Under the pieces are notes generated by a model. It was given only the letters and a program-made list of their open reading frames with translations. It was not told the origin of the DNA and did no database searches. From Lepas anatifera (lineage: Eukaryota > Arthropoda > Thecostraca > Lepadidae), in assembly GCA_034440635.1 (NCBI GenBank), contig JAOTON010000897.1, forward strand, positions 2,604,001 to 2,668,000: a stretch of 64,000 nucleotides of DNA. Reading direction: 5' to 3'. The position numbers were made by a program, and so were the translations under genes. This document shows, piece by piece, positions 24,277 to 37,093 of this stretch; the stretch's first letter is position 1; the number at the start of each line of letters is the position of its first letter.

Positions 24277-25453
24277 AGTATTCGCCTCCGTCCTAACCAC
24301 CACCGCAGCGTCATTGGCAGGGTATCCTACAGCGATAAACACAACATGGGCAAACCCTATTCTCCACAAATAATCTAAAAAAACTCATGTGTAGCCTTGC
24401 AATGGACTAGCTCGAAAAATAAGCCATCACGGCTCCCCGATCCATCAAACTCGCATTAACTTAGCCTCCAAATCTAACACCAATCACAATTACCGCTGGC
24501 ATTGGTAGGATCACAATGTCACGTGCAATCACCAGCTGAGCGTCCGACCGATTCGTTCCCAGGCGCTGAGCCGGGCCGCCGGGTGCGACAGAGCCGTCAG
24601 GTCGCGGGGTCGCGCCAAATTCGGCGGCGGCGCCAACCGCGGTGTGACAGTCGCAGCCATTTAGGCAGCGGCTGTCAGCGGAGGTGCCGATCCGTCACCA
24701 TCCGACTGGCAAGTACCCGGAGATACCAGCGGTGCGCATCTGTTTCCCAACCGACACCAATCATCGCCCCGCAGCCGACCGGGCGCACTGACCGAACGGC
24801 ACGTTTTTTGGCGGGTATTTTTCAGGTTTCTGGTAATGTGATACATTCCAAAGAACGCCTCATAGCCAGCATGCGAAACTAAAGGGCACACAAATACCAC
24901 GGTAAGCTTAGCGCGAAATTGACCAAAACATTGAAGTTACATTGGCTGTGCACTTATATCCCAGAGGACGTCATTGAAGGGACACCAGTCTCACCATCGA
25001 CGCCAGTTCCGCCCAGGCCTCTCCTCCCAACTCTCCAGCACCCGTGTAAAACACGCAGCCGCCAACTCGGCGCCGGATGACGCCGCGGTTTTACCTGCTG
25101 GCCCGACCAAGGGCATCTTTTCGGTGCACTGCGGTAAAAAGTGGCCCAGATCTTCCCAGTCATAACCCCGCGAACATTTAGACGCTGAAGAGAGTGCCGG
25201 TCTCCTCAGCTGAGGGATATGGGCTCTAAATGGTTCACGCACGTTCTGGCCGCTTCTGACGGATGGGTTGCGCTTTCCAGTTGAATGTAGCACGGCACAG
25301 CATCCTGTGACCTCAGCTTACATATCTGCATGGAAGAAACTGATCTACTTTAGACAGACAAGAAATCACTGTTTCGGCGGTTTATGTCTGGGACGGACAA
25401 GCACCCGATAGTGAAGATTACAACCGACAGGCATCCGGCCAGATACTGTCCTT
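24277..25453. other. No recognised gene
   Basis: The DNA has unremarkable composition with a GC-rich block at 24530-24800. I see no supported exon or repeat. Confidence 0.5.
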
Positions 25454-26244
25454 GTTCAAAGCAGGGGCGTAGCCAGGATTTCGCTCAGGGAGGGGCGGCG
25501 CCCCGAAAAGGGCCCCTGCGACAGCGCAAAAAGGGCCCTGATGGGTAAAAAGGGCCCTGCTTGTTACAAAATTGAGTGCTGAAGAGGGCTTAAGAGGGCC
25601 CTGTCTGGTATAAAATGCCAAATTCGGTCACAGACAGGGTTGGCACTGCCCACTACCCACTGCCCGGGTTTTTTGGTTTTTTTTAGTGGGTTTTTAATGG
25701 ATAAAACCCACTCGGGTTTTTTGCATAAATCATTTTCTAGATGCCCCTGAGTAAAAATGTCGTCTTTTTTGATATTCACATCACTTTTAAAGCTACTAAG
25801 CCTTGGTATGTGTAGAATATGTCAAAGAGATTGGCACAATTGGTACCATATGCCACCTCATACAACCTGCTGGAAAAGTGCATTTGGAAATTCTTGCCGT
25901 CTTACCAGGAAAATCATTCCTAAGAATCCACATGTCGGAACTGCAAATTGTGCAACACAAATTTCTATCTTGTTTTTGCCATATGTAAAAGTCGCTGGAT
26001 AACACCAATACTGTCTCTGAATATGACGTACGTTTTGGTCTGCACCATGCAGTTTTTCCAGAATTCCACCTATATATATCTTAATTTATAAACATCTCTG
26101 CAAGGTCAAAATATGCCAAAGTAACAGTGCAGTCTCAGATTGTGACTCTGACTGACTTTGACCTTAGTCACACAAAAGTTTCTTTGTCCAGCTCATGGAA
26201 TGGACAAATGGCTTATGGTGGTGGAGTCACATTGTGCTGTATTC

Positions 26245-27351
26245 CAGGCGCGCAGCCAAGGTGGGGCGACCGCCTCTCCCCTTTGCTGAGCTTAAGCACT
26301 GTAAAGAGATTCCTGCACGGCCTCCTATCGTTTTCTGATTTATGCTCCCCAAGTTGATTATAAGAACACTGACACCATCACAATGTTTGTCTCGGAGACT
26401 CTCAATAGCAAGTCTCAGGGACCCAAGCGTTGGTCTGGTAGGGCCCACCAAAATTTTGAATTGGGGGGCCACAGATTCGGCTATCGGGACACCAGAGTTT
26501 ATCTCTGGGCCTCCAGACTTGGTATCTGGAGCAGCCCCACAAGTTTTCTCCGGGGTTTTCAGAGTTGGTCTGGAGGACCCTCAAGAGTTTGTCACGGGGG
26601 GGGGTGGGCCAGAGCTGGTCTCTGAGGGCTCCCAAAGTTGGTCTCGTGGGGCCCAATATTCTGACTTGGAGGATCCGAAAAGTTTTCTCGGAGAGCCCAG
26701 GGTTGTTCTCGGATGGCCTTTAAGAATTCGTCTCGGGGGACCTCAGAGTTGGTCTCCAAGGCCTTCGAGGGTTTGTCTCGTCGGCCAATAGAGTTGGTCT
26801 TGAACCTGGCTGAAAGTTGGTTTCGGGGGGTCCCTAGATTCGTTCCTTGGGGCCCCCAGAGTTGGTTTCGGAGGACTTCAAGAATTGTTCTTGGGGCTCC
26901 CAGTGTTAGTCTCGAGGACCTTCAAGAGTCTTCAAGAGTTTGTCTTGGTTCACGAGGCCCTCAGAGCTGGTCTCGGGGATCCCTAGACTCGTTCTTGGGC
27001 AACTCAATAGTTTTTTTCTGGCGGGAGGGGAGGTTGTGTTTCAAGGCACCGGTCAGTGTTTTCTAAAACTGCCCAAAGAATTCGTGTTGGGGGCACGATG
27101 GTCCCCGAGTCACAAAATAATAAAAAGGATAACACGCTTTATTTAGCTAGATAGACAAAGAAACAATGTAGGTAAAAACAGCCAATAAAAGTCAAGTGAA
27201 CCACACCGATTCACTCCACCATCTCATCAGCCACCGCTGACGTTCTTTTTATTTTCATTAGCGATCTTTGCGCTCGGGCCCCGTGCTGTGCCCCGGAGCC
27301 TATATCAACGCCCCATCCCCCTGAGCAAATAATGGATACGCCCCTGCTGTG
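26245..27351. mobile_element. Third nested hAT-like element
   Basis: It starts CAGGCGCGCAGCCAAGG and ends GGATACGCCCCTG. Flanks CTGTATTC and CTGTGCTC agree at 6 of 8 positions. It carries a degenerate tandem repeat. If correct, three hAT-like insertions are stacked here. Confidence 0.6.
26370..27010 (+). repeat. Degenerate minisatellite with GAGTTGGTCTCGGGG motif
   Basis: GAGTTGGTCT or a close variant recurs irregularly (for example near 26560, 26616, 26636, 26744, 26790 and 26860) beside GGGGCCC-like segments. The motif resembles that in 48060-48600, which lies inside a different hAT-like element. Confidence 0.75.
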
Positions 27352-28104
27352 CTCTGAGAATTGTGATCTGGCCTTTATTGAAGTACCCGACTAAGATTTT
27401 CAGCGCTAGCATTTGTGCATGAGGAAATAAGAGCTACTGATTTATAAAAATTGAATTCCTGTGGGGCGCAGTGATGTGGTGCTTGTCGCACTTGCTTTCT
27501 ACGGGGTCGTCCGGGCTTACGTCCGGTGGATTTCTTGAGTACGGAGAATCCGGCTCCTAAGAGAAAACAGTAACAAGAGTCGACGACGCCGCATGACCAT
27601 AGCAGTGGATGAGTTTATAAGCCCCAAAAATTGTTATTCTGGTCAAAAGTCGGTTCATTTTTCTTATCCATGGGTGCCCATAAACTAGGAAGGGTTCTGC
27701 ACGCTGCCGTCAATCGGGTACATCAGAACAGCTTGGGGAATAGGAGCTTCTCACCTCCACCACCTAAGGCAAAGACTGTTAGGCAACGATGACATTGAAA
27801 GCGTTGATATTGAAAGCATCACAGTCTGAATGCGTGCTCAAACAATGACATTAATCTAGAAACGGTGCAGTGAGAATGCTACAAAACAACATTAAAAAAC
27901 CCGGAAAAACCCACAAAAACGCAAAAAACCCAGACCCGTGGGCTTTTTACAAAAAACCCGGGTTTTTTCCAACCCTGGTCACAGAGCATAGTGCGGGCGA
28001 GCCGCGCGAAGCGTGGCTCGTGTCCTCAGGGGGGCCTTCGGGCCCTCAGGGAGGAGCGGCTGTCCCTGCTGCCCCCCTCCCTTGGCTACGCCCCTGGTTC
28101 AAAG

Positions 28105-30283
28105 TAGGTTTTAGGTCGGACAGGACGGCTCACCACTACCGGGTCCATTCCACGATCAATATCTCTCGGTACTGTTCAACTGATCTAGTAATGGGCGCGC
28201 CACTGATCGAGCACGATCAGATGGCTGTCTGTGACGGAGCTTAGCGAACAATCGCAGCTCCTGGTACAATTGTGGTTTCGAGGTGGCCCCGGTTCCACAT
28301 CGGGCAAAAATAAAATGGACAAACTAAGACGGAAGCGAATTATAAAATACACGTACAACCTGCGTGCTCCATGACCGTACCATCCACTACAACAGTCTGG
28401 GTCAGAGACTGGTAGTTACTGCTCGGTGAACCGAGTACAGACAGCGCGGTGAATCCTGTGGTGGAGCGTCAGGACAGGCCGACTTCCGTTGGCTCAATCG
28501 TGTCCGAGTACACGACTGCAAAGATCCCGTTAACTATGTCAGCGGCACAATGGCCAGAGCAGTATGGTAATTCCTCCCGAGACCGGTCGGTCACGAGTCC
28601 ACACAAAAGGAGTGGGACTCAAGTTTCAAACAGGCATGGCTTTTACATGGCTTGGAGCACGGTTGCTGCGCGGGAATCCGCGTGAAGCAAAAAACAACAA
28701 CACGCTGAATGCCAAACCATTCAACGTGTATCACGTTGTTGATGTGACAGAAAACATCGATTTGTTGCAGACTCCTGATTTGAAGCTTATCATGGTTGAA
28801 GAAAAGGAGAATAACACTAGTGCAACGACAGTCTTTGCTTCGACTGCCCAGGCCGAGGCCAAACAATGAGCTGGGCAGTCATTTTCCAAGCCTGTCCTTG
28901 AAAACAAAGCTTGTATAAAAAGCGGCCCGGTGGTTTGCAGGCAGCACCCAGCCTGTTGTCACCAGTGTGCCGCAGCACCACTCCGGCGTTGACGCTGGAC
29001 TGGAGGAGAGGTGGAAGGGGAGCGGCACGTATCTCCATTTGTCCTTCGGTCTCCTGTTACTACCCGATAAAAACGCGGCGGCCATTGTTAACTGACACCT
29101 GCCATACCCGACGCGCTGTATAACCGACCCATCGGTAACGGCGGCGCGGTCGGAACGCCCACGTGCTCCCCACAGCCGGGCGGCACTCACCTGCGCCTCA
29201 CTGATGGCGGGCAGGCGGGGCAGCGAGCAGAAGCCGCCCCCGCCCCCGCCCGGCACGAACAGACGGATGGTACCCGGTGGTCTCACCGCCACGTCCATGG
29301 CCTGCCACTGGGACCGCTGCTGACGAGCCGCCGTGTGCTCCCGGTCAATGGTCGCCCACGTGGGGAGCTTGACCTGTCCCTTGGTCGCGCAGACTCGGCG
29401 CCGCGGCCTTGGCGTTAGCTACACAAAAGGATGCGCCCACCTGCGGAGCGTGAGTGCAGCTCGCTCTATTTTCATCTGTCAACAACAGCCGCTCCACGTT
29501 CTCCCAGTCACGCGTCCAGTCCAAGGTCCAGTTAACAAACCAGCCTCGTCAGCAGTGGAGCTCTCGGCTGTTCTTTTATATCGCATTATCTTTGTGTGTT
29601 GCGGACACACAGCATTGCTCTCTTTAAGACGTTTATCCCACCGGAAGACTTCCCTCACGCATGTTTCATCACCGAATACAAACCACTACAGGTATATTTA
29701 GTCCGGCTTGATCTCGTCTCTGCAACACAAATGAACACGACGGGGCAGACAGGAGCTGGGACAACGTCGCGTCGATCTCGGCTCGGCAGTCGACTGGCCA
29801 CCGGCAGCAGAACTAACGGCCGATCGCCGGTCCGAGCGGAAGGAGGCACCGCCAACACAGATAAGCGCGTGGCCAGGTGAACCGCACCACTGTCAGAGGC
29901 TGTACCGCCGCCGCCGACGCCAGTCGTGGAGCTGACACGCTGCCGGAGAGTGTACCGGCCGCTGAGCGAGGCGATCGGAGCATCGCGCGAAGAGTCGTAT
30001 GCCGGCTAAGACAGTATCACTCCACAGGAGGCTCTGCCCGGTGCTAAAGCCAATACAAATTCATTTATTCCGACAGCTGAGGGCAAGCATAATAATCTTT
30101 GGGGCTTATCGACGCACCAAATGTCAGAGTAATATGGGGTCGTCAGCTCTTTCCCTGTTGGAATGGTGTCTTGGGCGCCAGGTTTTCCCTGTTCACAGGA
30201 CCTCGTCTAACACAATTTGACTGGGGGCCGGTCTCCGAAGGGAATGAAATTCACCAATATCCCGTACGTGCATTATATGCAGG
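28105..30283. other. No recognised gene; GC-rich blocks
   Basis: A TATA-like GTATAAAAAGCGG at about 28913 is followed by a GC-rich block (28920-29420), which would suit a promoter, but I could not identify an exon. The open frame at 28564-28869 has no recognised domain. Confidence 0.45.
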
Positions 30284-33200
30284 GGCGTAGCCAGGATTTC
30301 GCTCAGGGGAGGGGGCGGCACCCCAAAAGGGCCCCTGCGATAGCATCAAAAGGGCCCCAAAAAATATCGCTGAGCAAAAAAAACGTGCAGCGCAGTTTTT
30401 GCGTTAACTAATCTAAAAACTCGCTTTAAGCCAGAACACAACAATAATATCTCAACTACGCCATGATAAGCCATTTGATAACCATGCACATTGCCTAAGA
30501 ACCAGTCTCGTGCTCGGAAAGGTAAAAAAGGTCTTGAGTATTTTGTTTCTCTTAGGGAGAAACTTGTTTCAAAGGTAGGTAGATTTCGGAGTGCACACCG
30601 AGGAGCACGATTGTGCGTAGACAAGTTGTTGATGAGCATATCTCCCCAAATCCCGAACGCATAATAAAGCAAAACACAGCGATTATTCTGAAATCCGGGG
30701 TCTTAGATCATACCATGATCAAGAACTTCTCCACTCAATACATTTGATGAGTATCCTGAGGAAGGGCTGTGCTCGAATATATAATCATTAAGTAAGTTTG
30801 TGCTGTATTGTGCATCCAGGATTCGAGGATATAGGCCAATTAACAGCTAAAAATGTTCGATGTCTGGCGCCGGCCATCAGTGTTGATTATGCACTTACAG
30901 CGGCAGCCCGTCGCGCAAAGCGCACGCTCACGTCACTTTTCCCTCAGCGACCTCGACCTCAGTTGGATGGCCCTCGGACATCCCCAGGCCTCTGGCAACC
31001 TTCTGTTTGACCTGTACGCAGTGGTAGTACACCATGGCAGCTACCAGGATACATGGATAAAACACTAGGATGCCCCGAATTTGCTTACAAGTGTCCAGCT
31101 GTCAAAGGGCCCCTCCATTGATGGCGGGGTCGGAACATAAATCAATTATGGGTTCAACTGGTTTCAAAGTTTCCTGTAGTTACATATATTCTTCTGATAG
31201 CTCAATAGGCTATAGGTTGGCTACAAAGGGCTATGCTAAACACGGCGGTTTGCCCCTTAAAAGGAGGGCCCAGCTGGTTCTGCCTATTCGTGAGTGTCCT
31301 GTGGGTTGCAATGAACTCTGATGGCTATAGGTTAAATGGGTTATAGGGTGAATTTTGACCATAAAAGGTCTTGCAAGTAAAAATCGTGGTGGGCTTATGG
31401 GGCCAACAGGGCCCTCAGTATCGCCTTTAGAGGAACCATCTGACAAGAGAGGGCCCTGCTGACGATAAAGAGTCCCATCAATACCACTGGTTCCAAGGCT
31501 CCTCTGATAACGGGGGCCTTGATAGAGTGCCGCCCCCCCCAGCCTCAAAACGTCCCTGCTTGCCCAAATCGCCTTCTCACATAAAGAGGGCTCAGATGTT
31601 CAGACAGCGCCCTGTTGGCTATAGCTGGCCCTCAAGCCTCAGAGGGCCCTGCTACCCAAAGAGCCTTGCTGGCCATAGTGGCTTTATCGGCTGTAGGGGG
31701 CCCAGCTGAACAGAACGGGTCCTTCTGTCGACAGAGGACCCTGGGGCTACAATGGTTCGGAGAACCTTGTTTTTCAGAGGGTTCTGAAGGTCAAAAGATT
31801 CCAGCTTTTCAAAGAATGGAGGGCTGGAGAGCGCTGAAAGTACCCTATCTGACGAAGTTCTACAGCGGGCCACAGAATCGTGCGTCCTCGAGGGGGCCTT
31901 CAGGGGGTCGTCGCCCTAACAGCCTCTCTTTGCTAGCCTCTGTAGGGGGCCCAGCTGACCAGAGAGGGTCCTGATGACGATAGAGAGCCCCGCGGAAAAC
32001 AGTTTGTCCAACTAGTTTGAAGGCTATTGTAGTGAAAGAGGGTCCTGAAAGTCAGAGCGGGCGCTGTGGGCAAAAAAATGTCCCTGCTGGCTACAATGGC
32101 CTTCTCACTTAAAGATGACCCAGCTGGTCATACAGCGACCTGACGATCACAGCTGACCCTATGAGCCGCAGTGGGTCCTGCTAGCCATAATTTCTTTATC
32201 GGTTAAAGAGGGTCCGCCTTACCAAATAGGACCCTTCTGTTGAGAGAGGGCCCTGGGGACCACCACAGCGTTTCAGAGGACGCTCTTTTTTAGAAGGTTT
32301 CGATGGTCAAAAGGGCTTCGCTTGTCACAGAATGGGATTTTGTACAGAGCTAGAGGGGACCCTGTCTAATATGAAATTCCACGACAGGCCACAGAGTATG
32401 ATGCGGTAGGGTCAACACGCCCTCGAGGGGGCCCTCTGGGCTCTCATGTGGGCCACCGCACCAACCGCCTCTCCTTGCTTACGCCTCTGTAGAGGGCCCC
32501 GCTGGCGATAGAGCCCTGCGTTAACAGTCGGTCATACTAATTCAGAGGCTTCTCTAGCTTAAGAAGGTTCTGACGATCAGAGTGGGCCCTGTGGGCTACT
32601 AGCCCCTACTAGCCACCATGAGCTCCACACTTAAAGAGGACCTGGCTGGATAGACAGGGCATTGACGGCTATAGCTGGCCCTACGACTCGCAGTGGCCCC
32701 TGCGGCCCAAAAAGTCCTGCAGGCCATAGTGGTTTTATCGGTCAAGGAGGGCCCAGCTGACCAGAGAAGGCCCTACTGTCGACAGAGGGCCTTGAAGGAT
32801 GTCAGTAGTTCAGAGGACCCTCAGGGTTCCGATGGTAAAAAAAGCCCTGCCAGTCACAGAATGGAGTACTGGAGAGCGCTAAAGAAGGCCCTGTTAGACA
32901 TGAAGTTCCACAGCAGGCCAAAGATCATGATGCAGGCGGGTCGCGCCTCGCGCTATCCTCCAGAGGGGTCTTCGGGTCCTAAAGGGGATCGCCGCACCAG
33001 CCGCTTATTCTTGGTTACGCCTCCGTAGGGGGCTCAGCTGACCAGAGAGGGCCCTCCTGACGTTAGAAAGTCCTGCAGAGAGCTGCTCTTGCGATGCTGC
33101 AGTCGGTACTACTAGTTCAGAGGCTTCTCTAGTGTAAGAGAGTACTGGCCGTCAAAGGGGGCCCTGTGGGCTAAAACGGTCCCTACTAGCCACAATGACC

Positions 33201-33608
33201 TCATCGCTGAAAGAGGCCCCAGCTGGTCAGACAGGTCCCTGGTGGCTATAGACAGGGTCCTGATAGCCTGTGAGTCGCACTGGGCCCATGGTGCCCAAAT
33301 GGCCCGGTTAGCCATGGTGGCTTTGTCGGTTAAAGAGGGCCCAGCTCACCAGAATGGGCCCTTCTGTGGATAGGAGGCCCGGGTTCCCAGTGGTTCACAG
33401 GGCGTCTTTTTACAAACAGTTCTGATGGGTAAAAAGGGCCCTGCTTGTTACAGAATAGTGCTGAAGATGGCTTAAGAGGGCTCTGTCTGGTATGAAATTT
33501 CAAATTTGGCCACAGAGCATAGTGCGGGTGGGCCGCGCTTCGCCAGGCCCGTGTCCTCTGGGGTGGGGGGGCAGCTGTCCCCGCCGCCCCCTTGCCTACG
33601 CCTCTGTG
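30284..33608. mobile_element. Large hAT-like element with internal higher-order repeat
   Basis: The left end CAGGGGCGTAGCCAGGATTT matches the start of the element at 25462 for more than 20 bases, and the right end CTTGCCTACGCCTCTG is a diverged inverted match. The flanks do not show a convincing 8-bp duplication, so either the true right end is elsewhere or the site has decayed. Much of the interior is tandem repeat. Confidence 0.65.
31390..33604 (+). repeat. Higher-order tandem array, about 4 units of 540-580 bp
   Basis: Each unit runs through blocks such as GGGCCCAGCTGACCAGAGAG, GGCCATAGTGG, a cluster like GGTTCTGAAGGTCAAAAG, then a GGGGGCCTTC segment. Each ends in a transposon-end-like sequence: GCTAGCCTCTGTAGGGGGC (about 31945), GCTTACGCCTCTGTAGAGGG (about 32482), GGTTACGCCTCCGTAGGGGG (about 33022) and GCCTACGCCTCTG (33604). 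Within units, AGAGGGCCCTG-like motifs recur every 30-60 bp. Confidence 0.78.
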
Positions 33609-33712
33609 CAGAAACTCGTCAACTACACAAACAACTGATTCCATGGTGATGAAACTCGCGCTGTCCCTTCTGGAAAACGATGCACGACTAGAGGTGGGAG
33701 TTTCAGGCAATT

Positions 33713-36052
33713 TGCAGGCCCGGGCCCGGGGCCGGCTGCTGATTTTAGAAGCCCGTCACAAGCCCGGTTTGTGGAAGAAATGGATTATCAAGCCCGGGAA
33801 GGCCCGGTATCATGGAAAACCATTAACGACTATATACAAAATTTATTTACTTGAAAGCTGTTTCAAATATATGTTTTAAGCCAATTTATCCTGTAAAAGT
33901 TTTGGTTTCACCCAAAACCATATCAAAAAGGTGCATGTAGTATCAGTAGCCTCAGCTATCTTAATAATTCAGCAGAAAATGATACTGAAAAACACAGTAT
34001 GAAACATGGCTTGCTTATGATGCAGGCTTACTTCAGGTAATGACCAGCATCACCTTATAAAAACAAAGGGTATTCTAGATAGAGGTATGCACATGGCAGC
34101 TATAAGAATCGGAATGAAATAAGTCCACTCATTTCAGACATTTCCTCCATCTTTGCACTTTTATAAATCATTATATGCTGGCACGAGCCTCACAATTGAG
34201 TTCAATAATGTTTATAAATAGAGGGAGGCAGTGACAAGTTTTCAGCTAAAACTTTTCAGAACATCATGGCGGAATGGCTGTGAAGGACCAAACTCCTTCA
34301 CATTGTCCCTCAATTGATACATGTGAACATTTTCTTTTAGTTTAGTCACTAAACAGCTTGGAAGATAGTTAAAAGATGTTCTGCTTGGGTCAGCCCGGTC
34401 TGGAAAGTGGGTAAGCCAACAGGCCAACATGAACAAGGCCCATCAGCCATATACAATTATCAAACCACCAGCCATAAAGAACTATCTTGATAAGGAACCA
34501 CTAGTTTTCCACAGGTTCGCCCAAACATTGAATAAAAATATTGCCAATCTCCACCAAAAGTAAATCTGACACAAAAACAACTCAATCCCATCACATCACC
34601 ATTTGGGCTTGAACACTATTTCTATTTGCTTTGTTGTATTTGACGGGCTTGCGCTTAGTAGGTATCTGAAGCGCCGTGCTTGTTACATTAGAGCAATCAT
34701 TTATGAAACATTTTTCACCAAAATTTACCAGAATAGTAAGTTTATTTCAGCGAAATATTTCAAGACTTTTGAAAATATATTTTAAAATTTCACAGATTTA
34801 AAAATAAGCACAAGTGTGTGGTGCATTTCTTTGTTCTGAGAATAGGCCATTTTGTGCACTTGTTTGTGGACTTCTTGTTCAAAGGTCTAACTTTCCAGGG
34901 TCGAACCTATGAACATTAGACCCTTTGATCAGTGGACCTTCTGATGTAATCCTTTTGAACCGCGGATGTGATCCACCTACTGCGATAATACCTTTAGTGT
35001 GGTGGGAGGGAAGTGCTGTTATGTTCAAGTTCAAAGCTTATAATAGAGTTGTATTTAATAGAGGCCAGGGAAGTATCTCCACAAGGAAAATGCAACACAT
35101 ACTGTCAAGTATATTCATGTTTTGGTGTGATTTCAAATGTTCCTTCTAAGGCTGACTGCTCTCCCAATATCTCCCCAACTGACTAATTTATATGTTTTGA
35201 AGTACTTCGATCAAAACATGTTTTTTTGTGGCTTTTTTGCTTATACTAGCCCTTTCTGAGTGGTTTTGCATCTTTTGGGCAATGAAGAGCAAGATGAAGC
35301 TGTGGAAGGGTCAAACTTATCAACATTTGTTCTTGCAGCTAGAGTTACCAGGCCAATTTGACAATTATGGGCTCCCACTAGATAGTTTGTACCTGACATA
35401 TTTACTTCCCTTTTCGTAGAGGACATGGGAATGGCTCCATGATAACATTTTCTTTTACCTGGAGCAAAAGCTTCTTGAAAGAATTTTCTAGCTAGAGCTA
35501 GGTGTTAATATCAATTTGTTCGCAGCAAATTGGTTAAATGACTTCCTTTGAAATGGTATACTGACAATATGGAAGTAACAAATATGCTATCACAATTTAT
35601 ATTTTGTTCACCCATATATGACTTGAAAATTTTAAAGTAATTAGGATATTCATAAGATGACAGTACGGCATGGATGTGTGCAACTGTAGGCATTATTCAA
35701 CATTTGATTTTGAATATTAATTCAGGTTTAAGTACTTGCTTTTGACCCTGGCATGAGTAACAGATGAAAGCTAGAGCTTCATGCTTTTACATTCCTGATG
35801 TATGTCTAAAGTCTCAAATTAATTGTAAATGCATTTTCAAAGCTGCTGGTGCATGAATAAGATTATGTTTCAGTGGAAAAACTAGGTCTGTACTGAAAAA
35901 GGCTTTTTAACTTACGAAATTGACTTTAAGTCCCAGTTTAGTTGAAGCCCGGGATGAGCCTGGGTGAAGCCCGTTACCAGCCCGACATGGGCTTAATCGG
36001 CCTTAGGCCGGTCAGCCCGGGGCCTGGGCGGGTTCCCGGGCCCCGGGCCTGA
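33713..36052. mobile_element. Candidate non-autonomous DNA element with CCCGGG-rich ends
   Basis: The left end (33713-33815) contains GCAGGCCCGGGCCCGGGGCC and repeated AAGCCCGG motifs. The right end (35945-36052) contains the inverted forms ending GGTTCCCGGGCCCCGGGCC-TGA. The interior is AT-rich without open frames. The subterminal-repeat design resembles the hAT-like element at 21543. No clear target duplication was seen. Confidence 0.6.
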
Positions 36053-36229
36053 GTCCCCTATGCACGACCCAATTTCAATAGATACCCACCTAATATGCGA
36101 CCGCAAAACATAATATTCAGCGATGTCGGATCACAATTTCTCGTTGATTTATGCGAAAACCCTATCGATGTTTGTTGTTCCTTTCAAGAAATCTGATTTA
36201 AGTATGAAAGCTCAATATATGTGAAAGTA

Positions 36230-36430
36230 GCAGTGGCGGTTCGCGCCACGCCAGCCCCCCCAGTGGGCAATTTTCAGCTCGACTGGGAGGCTGGAGCCAG
36301 AAGTGGGGGGTGGGGTTTGGGTCCCCCAGTTAACATGTTAGACGAGGCCCTGCTTGTTCAGGGAGGCCGCCGGGCCTTGAACCCGGCTCGGTTGCGTCGC
36401 TGCGCGACTGCTCCACTACCGCGTCCCCAG
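36230..36430 (-). mobile_element. tRNA-derived SINE-like element
   Basis: On the minus strand the head (about 36428-36361) reads GCGGTAGTGGAGCAG (A-box-like), then CCGGGTTCAAGGCCCGG (B-box-like GGTTCAAGGCC inside a T-arm-like stem). A ~130-bp non-tRNA body follows and ends in GGCGCGAACCGCCACTG. RNA polymerase III would drive such an element. The A box is weak, and the tail end resembles a MITE terminus, so it may be composite. Confidence 0.5.
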
Positions 36431-37069
36431 TGAAAGTAAACATGGGACAAGGTTGAAACCATTGACTGTTTTTACATGGCACACGCCGAAAAGGAACACA
36501 TGGCACCTGGGAAGTAAGGAAAGAATTTTTATTCCATCAATGAAATCACAGGACACTTCAAAACTTCCAGGGACTACAGAACTCAGGCTGGGGGGATCCA
36601 GACGCGCGGTAGACAGCGCGCAGCTGCGCGGGGGCGTAAGTTAACGCGGAGCGGCTTTTGGAGGGATCCATCAGCGCGCAGCTAAGTTGTGGCGGAAGTA
36701 GTGTCGTAACTCGCCGTCTTACGCGCTAGCTTTCCGCGTCTTCTCAACAGCGCGGAAGACAGCGCGGAAGCCTGTATGATCCTTTTAAAGCAACGAAAAG
36801 GTATTGGAAATGTCAATGAATCCAAGTTATATGACTTTGGGTCGACAAAACATGTCTTTATAATAATAATCGAGGCCCACCAACTCCCAGCATCTCACTG
36901 GGAAATCCTCAGAAGAGACACAGGCGAAGAAAAACATAGATCACTGCAGATGTGCCAGTGGACCACTAGCCGTAATGCTAACTGCCCTCCAATACACCTT
37001 GTTTTTCGGACCAGGACGTATCTCATGTTTCGTACCACTCACCGTCCCCGAGCGGTCTCGTTGAGGATT

Positions 37070-37093
37070 ACATGGAACGCCAGCGTTCCATGT
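37070..37093. repeat. Perfect 11-bp inverted repeat with 2-bp spacer
   Basis: ACATGGAACGC and GCGTTCCATGT are exact reverse complements around CA. A further partial copy, GTTCCATGTTCCA, follows within 20 bp. Confidence 0.85.

Larger units (their letters stand above)
25627..27985. mobile_element. Inner hAT-like element with exact 8-bp TSD
   Basis: GTCACAGA occurs at 25627-25634 and 27978-27985. The element (25635-27977) starts CAGGGTTGGCACTGCCCAC and ends GGGTTTTTTCCAACCCTG. AAAACCC and GGGTTTT motifs are repeated near both ends. It must have inserted after the outer element. Confidence 0.88.
25454..28104. mobile_element. Outer hAT-like element with exact 8-bp TSD
   Basis: GTTCAAAG flanks the element at 25454-25461 and 28097-28104. 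The element itself (25462-28096) starts CAGGGGCGTAGCCAGGAT and ends TTGGCTACGCCCCTG, good terminal inverted repeats. Most of its 2.6 kb is a second element inserted within it. No transposase frame is present. Confidence 0.9.

Noticed and set aside
28564..28869. 101-codon ORF with acidic tail
   Set aside because: No recognised domain, no splice signals that make sense, and no neighbouring exon.
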